In this document: positions 1 through 5,322 of the stretch, piece by piece
Layout of the letters: the number at the start of each line of letters is the position of its first letter
Position numbering within the stretch: position 1 is the stretch's first letter
NCBI GenBank assembly: GCA_021826605.1
Contig: JAKAZF010000204.1
Span: 1-5,928 of the forward strand
Length of the DNA stretch: 5,928 nucleotides
Direction of reading: 5' to 3'
Source of the DNA: Planctomycetota bacterium
GTDB taxonomy: Bacteria; Planctomycetota; Phycisphaerae; WQYP01
Program-made: the position numbers and the translations under genes
The notes under the pieces: generated by a model
Told to the model about the DNA's origin: nothing
Databases searched by the model: none
Seen by the model: only the letters and a program-made list of their open reading frames with translations

Positions 1-14
1 TCTGATTTTTTAAT

Positions 15-32
15 TTGTGATTAATTTCACAA
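15..32. promoter_or_regulatory. CRP-type palindromic operator upstream of resB
   Basis: The sequence shows perfect 6-bp arms, TTGTGA and TCACAA, separated by 6 bp (TTAATT). This contains the E. coli-type CRP half-sites TGTGA-N6-TCACA without a mismatch. It does not fit the FNR pattern TTGAT-N4-ATCAA. Its centre (23.5) lies about 42 bp before the start point expected from the -10 element at 54-59, the distance at which class II CRP-type activators contact RNA polymerase. Inference: a CRP/FNR-superfamily regulator controls the resB-ccsA operon. The palindrome could instead be a weak AT-rich hairpin from an upstream transcript, but no T-run follows it. Confidence 0.55.
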
Positions 33-53
33 GACTTGCGGGGGGCGTTTCGC

Positions 54-59
54 TACAAT
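54..59 (+). promoter_or_regulatory. Putative -10 element of the resB operon promoter
   Basis: TACAAT matches the sigma-70 consensus TATAAT at 5 of 6 positions and lies 59 bp before the resB ATG. No good -35 box sits 16-18 bp upstream; the nearest TTG-containing hexamer (36-41) is only 12 bp away. Lack of a -35 box together with the CRP-type palindrome at 15-32 suggests an activator-dependent promoter. Transcription would start near 66, leaving a leader of about 53 nt in which I see no riboswitch. Confidence 0.45.
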
Positions 60-118
60 CCACTCTTTCGGGTTTGGCGCGATAGGATAGCGTCAAGACC
101 CTGCGGTAGAGGAACACG

Positions 119-2209
119 ATGACCCATACGCTTGAAGCACCAAACCCTACGGCCGGCTCGTCCGGGGCCGCATCTAAAGCTGCGCCGCCCCTGTGGCTTG
201 TTGAACGTATTGTGTTGCGCATCGGTCGCGGCCCGGCGGCGGCCGGACGGTTTCTGGATCGGCTTGCCGCGTATGATGGTCCCATCGGGCGGCTGGTGCA
301 ATTTTTCAGTTCTGTAAAGCTCGGGCTGGTGTGGCTGTTTTTATCCACCGCCTATATTGCCGTTGGCTCCGGCCTGCCGAGTGTGCGAAGTTATTTTGAT
401 GTTTCGACCATGGGCTTTTTTAATGCACCGCCCATGGTAATTCTCATGGCCCTTCTGGCGACGACCCTGATTACCGTCACGCTTCGGAAAATTCCGTTGA
501 CGCTTTATAAACTCGGCGTATGGACCGTGCATACCGGCATTATCACGCTGCTGGTCGGACTGTTTTTCTATTTCGGTTTGAAGAAAGAAGGCATGGTCCG
601 AATTTTTCTGCACCAGACCGTGCATCATTATTATGACAATTCGGAACGGGCATTATTTATGCAGGCGCCCAATGCGAAGGGCAAATCCGCCATGTTGCCG
701 CTGCCGTCGCTGCCCTTATTCCGAGAACGTTCAACCCAAAACCATCACCCCATGAATGTCACGGCCCCCGCGAAAATGGTCGGCCAGCTTTCACCGCAGT
801 TGAAGGCCCTGACCGTGCGCGTGGTGGGGTATTATCCCTATACGCACCTGGAGGCGCTGGCCATGCAGCGGCAACCGGGACAGCCGGCCCGAAAGCCCGC
901 ACTGGAATTTAATTTAAGTGCCACCGGCATGGCCAGCGGCGGCCAATGGCTGCTGGCCAAAACCCCGCGCCTGCGCGTGGCGGATTCCGGACTGCCTTGC
1001 GGCATTGAGTATCTGTATCATCCCAGCGCCCGCCGACTGCGTGATATCACGACGAGCTTTATGGGCAATAACGCTTTGATTGTCAGTGTTCCAGCGGATC
1101 ACTTCCGCAAGGTGCTGGTCATTAAACCCAATGAAAAAATCCCCCTCCCCGGAACACCTTACACACTTGTTCCACGGCGGGAAACTAAAATGCCCCTGCT
1201 GTCAAAAGGGTATCAAGGGGCGGTGAGTCAGGGATATATGGTCGATGTGTATCGCGCCCGGCCCGGCAAGACACCGTTTCATTTTCAGCGTGCAGCCCTG
1301 TTTCGGTATCCTACTAAAACCGTGGATTTTGTTTTTGACCATGGCCAACGGAAGCTCATTGCGGATAAAATTGATCATCAGATTCATATTCGCTACGAAG
1401 ACGCCCGACGGTATCAGTTCTGGATCGTCGAGCATCAATCAGGAAAACTTACGGTGGTCCAGCGCGCTGCCGGTGGGGCGGTAACCCAATATCCCATCGC
1501 TATTGGACATCCGGTGGCGACAGCAGTCGCGGGGATTCCCTTCAGCATTTCTGTGCAGGAACTAGCCAATGTGGTCTATCGCCCGGAATTGATTCCCGCC
1601 GCCCAGAGGCGGCCGCAACTGGAACAGACCATGGGCCACTGTGTGTTGCAGCTTGCGGTATCACGGGGAAAATGGACGGATAATCAGATATTTATACCAT
1701 TCCAGCAATTCGGTCTGCATGGTGATCTGGCACCGACATCGGTACGGGTGCCGGGGGCCGGTAAGGTCAGTTTTGTATTTTCCACGCTGGAATGGAAGCT
1801 TCCCGCTGCGTTGACGCTGCTTTCATGCAAGGAACTATTTTACCCCGGCGGCAACAGCTTTCCGCGCGATTTTATCAGTAAAGTTCGCTTTACTAATCTG
1901 AAAACCCATCAGTCGAAATTGGCCGTGATTCATTTGAATCATCCGGAAACGCTGGATGGGCAGCATTTTTTCCAGGCCCGCTTCGGAAAGCAGGCCGATG
2001 GTACGCCCTTTACCGTTCTGGGGGTGGGCAATACCAACGGCCTATATCCGATGATTGTCGGCGTGATCATGATTATTTTTGGAATTGGTTATGCCTTTTA
2101 TGTTAAGCCCGTTTTGCTTAATATAAAAAAGCAGCAGTTGGCCCGGTTTGCCGCCGCGCAAAAGCGCCCTCCTGAATCCCCCGATGGCGCAACCGGGGCG
2201 ACATCATAG
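119..2209 (+). CDS. resB: Cytochrome c biogenesis protein ResB (System II, CcsB/Ccs1 family)
   Basis: ResB (also CcsB or Ccs1) pairs with CcsA to form the System II cytochrome c synthase, which exports haem and ligates it to CXXCH apocytochromes on the outer face of the membrane. The 696-residue protein has membrane segments near residues 66-85, 103-121 and 132-153, a large extracytoplasmic region (about 154-640), and a last membrane segment at 642-663. TM3 carries the GVWTVHTG motif; its His138 is the likely haem ligand that corresponds to TM-His1 of fused CcsBA proteins. Before the last TM, the stretch from HLNHP (605-609) through G614 and Q619 resembles the ResB signature (N-P, G, Q). At 696 residues it is longer than B. 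subtilis ResB (about 540), through a larger extracytoplasmic region. An SD AGAGGA (108-113) lies 5 nt before the ATG. ccsA starts 24 nt after the stop. Family is confident; the His role is inferred from homologues. Confidence 0.9.
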   Translation: MTHTLEAPNPTAGSSGAASKAAPPLWLVERIVLRIGRGPAAAGRFLDRLAAYDGPIGRLVQFFSSVKLGLVWLFLSTAYIAVGSGLPSVRSYFDVSTMGFFNAPPMVILMALLATTLITVTLRKIPLTLYKLGVWTVHTGIITLLVGLFFYFGLKKEGMVRIFLHQTVHHYYDNSERALFMQAPNAKGKSAMLPLPSLPLFRERSTQNHHPMNVTAPAKMVGQLSPQLKALTVRVVGYYPYTHLEALAMQRQPGQPARKPALEFNLSATGMASGGQWLLAKTPRLRVADSGLPCGIEYLYHPSARRLRDITTSFMGNNALIVSVPADHFRKVLVIKPNEKIPLPGTPYTLVPRRETKMPLLSKGYQGAVSQGYMVDVYRARPGKTPFHFQRAALFRYPTKTVDFVFDHGQRKLIADKIDHQIHIRYEDARRYQFWIVEHQSGKLTVVQRAAGGAVTQYPIAIGHPVATAVAGIPFSISVQELANVVYRPELIPAAQRRPQLEQTMGHCVLQLAVSRGKWTDNQIFIPFQQFGLHGDLAPTSVRVPGAGKVSFVFSTLEWKLPAALTLLSCKELFYPGGNSFPRDFISKVRFTNLKTHQSKLAVIHLNHPETLDGQHFFQARFGKQADGTPFTVLGVGNTNGLYPMIVGVIMIIFGIGYAFYVKPVLLNIKKQQLARFAAAQKRPPESPDGATGATS

Positions 2210-2233
2210 CCGGAATTTGTAAGAGGTGTTTTC

Positions 2234-4171
2234 ATGAAGCTCAAGCACATTGTCTCTCTACTGGCTTTGCTGATAGCAGCCGCTATTCCTGCGTTGGCAG
2301 TAATCAATGCCCGCGCATCCATGCCCATTGAGCAGGGGTCAGCCGCGGATATGCCGGCGGGTCACCCGGAACTCGGCCCCGGTTCACCGCAGGTCAATCC
2401 CATCCCCAATATGAAACTCATGCGTCGTACCGCGGAAATTCAGCAGCAAAACCGCACCGCGTTCAAAAAGCAGGTGAACCTGGCACCGCTGCGTATTCTC
2501 GCGGTGCAGAACAATGACCAGGTGAAGACCATTGCCAGTTGGGCTGCGGAAACGGTTCATACCATCTGCGGCTTTGACAGCATCCACGGTCAGGACCCGC
2601 TGTATACCGTTCTGGATATGGCCTTTCGCCCGCAGGCATGGGACGCGCGGAACTGCATATTTGTGGAAACGGTTCCTATTCGTGAACAACTGGGACGATT
2701 GGTTTCCAAAGCCCAGGCCAAGCGTATCCTGCAACAGGGCACCGTCAGCCCTGATTTCATGGCCCGTGCGGATGTGCATCACCTGCTGGTAAAAATCAGC
2801 TCCACCGCCGCCCTGAGTTCCGGTGTTGCCGAAGTCAGTCGAGCGCTGGAAACATTTCAAAATCTTTCTGCGGAAATGAAATTTGTGCCGCCGGCGGCAG
2901 GGGCTAAATCCAGGGATTGGCTGGTTCCGTTGGCTTTGCTGCCGAACACTGGGGCCGTCGTGCGGAAAATGTTGAAAATGAATGCCGGCGTTAAAGCTGT
3001 TCCCGGTTATACCCGGCAGCAATCCTTGAGTATTGTTTTAGGCTTGATTTCAGTGGGGCAGGGGTGGCAGGATAACAGTGCTTCAGAAGCCAATGAAGGA
3101 ATTAAAACGCTGGCCAAAGTTCTGCCGGCGATTAACCCGGCGGCATATCCATCGCATCTCAAGCGGATGGTGGAGTTGTGGTATGACCGACTTTTTGACG
3201 GCACGATCGTGGGTGTATTTCTCTACTTTATCTCGCTGACGCTCTTTGTGATTGCCGCGGTCGGGGCCGTGCCGGCGGTACGTAAACCGGCGCTGATATT
3301 CTTTACCGCCGCCGTGCTGGTCCATGCATTATTTATGGGTGTGCGATGGTGGCTGGCGGGGCGCATTCCGATTCAAAATGAATTTGAAAGTGTTCTGGGA
3401 TCAGCCTTTGTCGGCTGCGTGATCGGTCTGATTTTAGAATATTGGAAGAAGAACAATCTGTTTGGATTGGCCATGAGCTTTGTCGGCTTTCTGGCTATGA
3501 CGGCGTGCTTTGTGGTGCCGTTTGTGCTGGGTGCCAACATTGGTGCCAACATCGGCCGCGTGGATGGCGTTCTCAATACCTACTGGCTTTATATTCACGT
3601 GAACACGGTGATCAGCAGTTATGCGCTCATTGCCGCGAGTTTCTGTCTGGGTGTGCTGTATCTGCTGGTGAAGCTGTATTACCGCATGAATCCCGGAAAT
3701 GGCCCCGGCCCCGGAACCGGCAGTGGCGGTGCGATCGCGATGGCCAGCGGTATTGGTTCATCGCTGGTGGCAGGGCACATGGGGGATTTTTCACAACCTC
3801 GCCCGGCGCACGCTTCCACACCGGAGGCCGCTGCGGATTTGGCGGTGCGGCGTAATAAATTCCTGCTGCAACTGGATGCCGCCAATATTGTCATTTTACA
3901 AATGGGCTTCTGGTTCCTGGGTTCCGGCATTATTTTTGGAGCCGTCTGGGCTGATTTCAGCTGGGGGCGGCCATGGGAATGGGACCCCAAGGAAACCTTC
4001 GCGTTGGTAACCTGGCTGGTGTATTTAATCATTGTACATCTGCGTTTTGTCACGCCCAAATATCGCCCTGATTGGACCGCGTGGCTCTCGGTTGTTGGCT
4101 TTGCGGTCATGATGTTTAACTGGATCGGCGTCAACTTTTTCTACATCGGTTTACACAGTTACGCGACGTGA
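2234..4171 (+). CDS. ccsA: Cytochrome c synthase subunit CcsA/ResC with N-terminal extracytoplasmic domain
   Basis: This is the catalytic, haem-handling partner of ResB. The 645-residue protein starts with a signal peptide or anchor (about 4-22; possible cleavage after ALA at 20-22), then a soluble domain of about 290 residues, then eight membrane segments (about 324-345, 352-372, 385-402, 408-430, 459-481, 551-573, 588-604, 616-638). The WWD haem-binding loop reads WGRPWEWDPKE (577-587). His455 (LYIHVNT) and His641 (GLHSYA) flank it as the likely P-His1 and P-His2, and His602, in the TM after WWD, is the likely TM-His2. The N-terminal domain has the stretch 'LRILAVQNNDQVKTIASWAAETV' in two parts (86-97, 98-108), resembling the extra domain of planctomycete and Bacteroidota homologues; its role is unknown. 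Odd: a Gly/Pro-rich insert at about 485-538. SD AAGAGGTG (2221-2228) supports this ATG. It is cotranscribed with resB, by spacing. Confidence 0.92.
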   Translation: MKLKHIVSLLALLIAAAIPALAVINARASMPIEQGSAADMPAGHPELGPGSPQVNPIPNMKLMRRTAEIQQQNRTAFKKQVNLAPLRILAVQNNDQVKTIASWAAETVHTICGFDSIHGQDPLYTVLDMAFRPQAWDARNCIFVETVPIREQLGRLVSKAQAKRILQQGTVSPDFMARADVHHLLVKISSTAALSSGVAEVSRALETFQNLSAEMKFVPPAAGAKSRDWLVPLALLPNTGAVVRKMLKMNAGVKAVPGYTRQQSLSIVLGLISVGQGWQDNSASEANEGIKTLAKVLPAINPAAYPSHLKRMVELWYDRLFDGTIVGVFLYFISLTLFVIAAVGAVPAVRKPALIFFTAAVLVHALFMGVRWWLAGRIPIQNEFESVLGSAFVGCVIGLILEYWKKNNLFGLAMSFVGFLAMTACFVVPFVLGANIGANIGRVDGVLNTYWLYIHVNTVISSYALIAASFCLGVLYLLVKLYYRMNPGNGPGPGTGSGGAIAMASGIGSSLVAGHMGDFSQPRPAHASTPEAAADLAVRRNKFLLQLDAANIVILQMGFWFLGSGIIFGAVWADFSWGRPWEWDPKETFALVTWLVYLIIVHLRFVTPKYRPDWTAWLSVVGFAVMMFNWIGVNFFYIGLHSYAT

Positions 4172-4202
4172 TATTTCCTGAAGCGTTTTGGCAACACGGA
4201 AA

Positions 4203-4207
4203 AAGGG
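4203..4207 (+). promoter_or_regulatory. Ribosome binding site deciding the OsmC-like start
   Basis: AAGGG lies 7 nt before the ATG at 4215. The longer in-frame option, a TTG at 4188, has no purine-rich stretch in front of it and would add nine residues (MATRKKGFN) that do not belong to the OsmC fold. This favours the ATG at 4215. Confidence 0.55.
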
Positions 4208-4214
4208 TTTTAAC

Positions 4215-4610
4215 ATGACTACCTTTACACTCAAACAGACCGGGCCAACTGCTATTGACGTTGATGGCGGGACATGGAAACTGCATCTGGATTTGCCGGC
4301 CAAGAGCGGGGGCGGCGACACAGGCCCCGGCCCGACGGATTTGATTCCGATCGCCGTCGCAGCGTGTGAAATGATGCTGGCATTGATCAGCGCCAATAAG
4401 CATGGTCATCCGCTGACCGGCGTGGAAGCTACGGTGGACAAGCAATATCTTATTAACCCTTCGCGGCTGGGTGATATGCACGTGGTGCTGAAAAATGTGC
4501 TTAGTCAGTTGCCTCCGGAACTTCATGAGCGGGTAAAGGCGGCTGTCGCCACGTGCCCGGTGGTGCAAACGCTGGAACATCCGCCGACGGTATTTTCTGA
4601 AATCAGTTGA
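4215..4610 (+). CDS. OsmC/Ohr family protein
   Basis: From the ATG at 4215 the protein has 131 residues, a usual length for this family. OsmC/Ohr proteins are cytoplasmic dimers in which two cysteines reduce organic hydroperoxides or related oxidants. Both are visible: Cys51 in PTDLIPIAVAACEMM, on the central helix, and Cys114 in ATCPVVQTLEHPP, near the C-terminus. Their spacing of 63 residues is close to that of E. coli OsmC and Ohr. The N-terminal half (WKLHLDLP, then a GGGDTGPGP loop) fits the beta-sheet and the 'G-GPnPxelL' turn. The sequence is not typical enough to call Ohr or OsmC proper; it could be one of the many uncharacterised OsmC-like (YhfA-type) proteins. It lies 43 nt after ccsA and 50 nt before the DUF1844 gene, so it is probably in the operon. 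Protection of thiols or haem during cytochrome maturation is only an inference from context. Confidence 0.85.
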   Translation: MTTFTLKQTGPTAIDVDGGTWKLHLDLPAKSGGGDTGPGPTDLIPIAVAACEMMLALISANKHGHPLTGVEATVDKQYLINPSRLGDMHVVLKNVLSQLPPELHERVKAAVATCPVVQTLEHPPTVFSEIS

Positions 4611-4648
4611 AAAACATCTCCCGGCCCGTCAGAATAACCGGAAGTTGT

Positions 4649-4653
4649 GAGGA
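4649..4653 (+). promoter_or_regulatory. Ribosome binding site deciding the DUF1844 start
   Basis: GAGGA lies 7 nt before the ATG at 4661. The frame is open back to a TTG at 4607 that overlaps the OsmC-like stop, but the 18 extra residues (starting MKNISRPVRITG) look unlike a DUF1844 N-terminus. The ATG at 4661 is the better start. Confidence 0.6.
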
Positions 4654-4660
4654 TACACGC

Positions 4661-5074
4661 ATGGACAAGATGGAAAATAACGACCCCAATCCGGAACTGC
4701 ATGTGGATGCGGATTGGAAAAATCAGGCCCAGGCGGAAAAGGAAAAGCTCGCCGCCAAAGTCGGAGATGCCACGCCGCCTGCCCCAGCTCAGGCCGCACC
4801 GCAAAGTGATTCCACACCTGCTATTACCCCCAGTTTTGAAATGATTGTAGAACAGTTTGCCGGGCAGGCGCTCATGGCGATGGGTGCCATTCCCCAGCCC
4901 GGCGGCCAGAGAAAAGCGGATATCGGTCTGGCGCGATTTTTTATTGATTCACTGGCGATTCTGGAAGATAAAACCAAAGGTAATCTGACTTCAGGTGAGC
5001 AGCGGATGTTACTGTCGGCCCTGACCGATTTACGCATGACGTATGTCAATGTGTTAAAGAATCCGAAGAAATAG
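4661..5074 (+). CDS. DUF1844 domain-containing protein
   Basis: The 137-residue protein has no signal peptide or membrane segment and is probably cytoplasmic. Residues 1-35 are acidic to charged and contain DADWKNQAQAEKEKLAAK (16-33), a helical segment that often precedes this domain in planctomycete proteins (from memory). A Pro/Ala linker follows (about 38-57). The DUF1844 core covers about 58-134: a helix with FEMIVEQFAGQALMAMG (59-75), the turn IPQPGG, then ARFFIDSLAILEDKTKGNLT (91-110) and LSALTDLRMTYVNVL (118-132). The KTKGNLT and DLRMxYV motifs are diagnostic. The family has no established biochemical function. It is the last gene of the apparent operon, and no clear terminator follows at once. 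Family assignment is confident; function is unknown. Confidence 0.88.
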   Translation: MDKMENNDPNPELHVDADWKNQAQAEKEKLAAKVGDATPPAPAQAAPQSDSTPAITPSFEMIVEQFAGQALMAMGAIPQPGGQRKADIGLARFFIDSLAILEDKTKGNLTSGEQRMLLSALTDLRMTYVNVLKNPKK

Positions 5075-5101
5075 GCCCGATTAGTGCAGGAGTTTTGAGA
5101 G

Positions 5102-5172
5102 AGTAGAAAGTAGAGCAATCGGGGCTGCGGCCCGATAGAGCGGGTGACAGGAGAAAGTTGAAAGTAGAGCAA
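5102..5172. repeat. Direct repeat of 17 bp, two copies 54 bp apart
   Basis: AGTAGAAAGTAGAGCAA (5102-5118) recurs as AGTTGAAAGTAGAGCAA (5156-5172), matching at 16 of 17 positions. Between them, ATCGGG (5118-5123) and CCCGAT (5131-5136) can form a 6-bp hairpin with a 7-nt loop. No ORF of note covers the region. This looks like degenerate dispersed-repeat sequence rather than a regulatory site, but its origin cannot be judged from one copy of the locus. Confidence 0.6.
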
Positions 5173-5193
5173 ATACGGCTGGGGCAGAAGATT

Positions 5194-5220
5194 GGCTTTC
5201 GCCGAAACAAAGCGGAAGCC
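5194..5220. repeat. Hairpin in the operon-pyrD spacer
   Basis: GGCTTTCGC (5194-5202) pairs with GCGGAAGCC (5212-5220): a 9-bp stem with one G-U wobble and a 9-nt loop. It lies 120 nt after the DUF1844 stop. It is not followed by a T-run on either strand, so it is at best a weak or Rho-assisted transcript end for the resB operon. Confidence 0.4.
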
Positions 5221-5228
5221 CGGCACTT

Positions 5229-5306
5229 ATCCGCGTGATCAGCGGAATCTGCGGTCCTTATTAGACGCAACGGGATTGAACCGCGGATTACGCGGATGAC
5301 GCGGAT
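5229..5306. repeat. Imperfect inverted repeat made of 9-bp ATCCGCGTN units
   Basis: The arms 5229-5255 and 5280-5306 are 27 nt each, match in 23 of 27 positions as an inverted repeat, and enclose a 24-nt loop. Each arm is itself three tandem 9-mers: on the right arm the units start at 5282, 5291 and 5300 as CGCGGATTA, CGCGGATGA and CGCGGATAG; on the left arm they are ATCCGCGTG, ATCAGCGGA and ATCTGCGGT. It lies between two convergent genes, so it could fold in the 3' end of either transcript. Sequences of this kind are, as I recall, common in intergenic DNA of several bacterial phyla, which makes a dispersed repeat family likely. Confidence 0.8.
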
Positions 5307-5322
5307 AGGATCCTATATCCGC
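5301..5322. repeat. Palindrome overlapping the pyrD stop codon
   Basis: ATAGGATCCTAT (5305-5316) is a perfect 12-bp palindrome. It is flanked by GCGGAT (5301-5306) and ATCCGC (5317-5322), so the whole forms a hairpin with a 2-nt bulge. The pyrD stop codon (5313-5315 on the minus strand) lies inside it, and the outer GCGGAT belongs to the last 9-mer of the adjacent inverted repeat. It may help to end or stabilise the pyrD transcript; no T-run follows. Confidence 0.55.

Noticed and set aside
10..348. A 112-codon minus-strand frame covering the promoter and the start of resB
   Set aside because: It overlaps the CRP-type site, the -10 box and the resB N-terminus, and shows no domain or SD.
2384..3022. 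A 212-codon minus-strand reading frame inside ccsA
   Set aside because: It lies antisense to the CcsA N-terminal domain, its product has no recognisable motif and a skewed composition (Arg, Gln, His, Gly), and no SD precedes it. It is a shadow of the codon bias of the plus-strand gene.
3679..4134. A 151-codon minus-strand reading frame antisense to the CcsA WWD region
   Set aside because: The plus strand encodes the conserved WWD motif and membrane segments here; the antisense product is rich in Pro, Ser and Lys and lacks any family signature.
4188..4190. TTG as the start of the OsmC-like gene
   Set aside because: No SD precedes it, and the ATG at 4215 has one at suitable distance and gives a normal family length.
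4131..4580. A 149-codon minus-strand frame over the OsmC-like gene
   Set aside because: The plus-strand frame carries both OsmC cysteines and the family motifs; the antisense product is low in any recognisable feature.
5229..5306. CRISPR array or intrinsic terminator
   Set aside because: The units are 9 bp, tandem and inverted with no spacers, so this is not a CRISPR. No T-run follows the stem on either strand, so a classic Rho-independent terminator is not supported.
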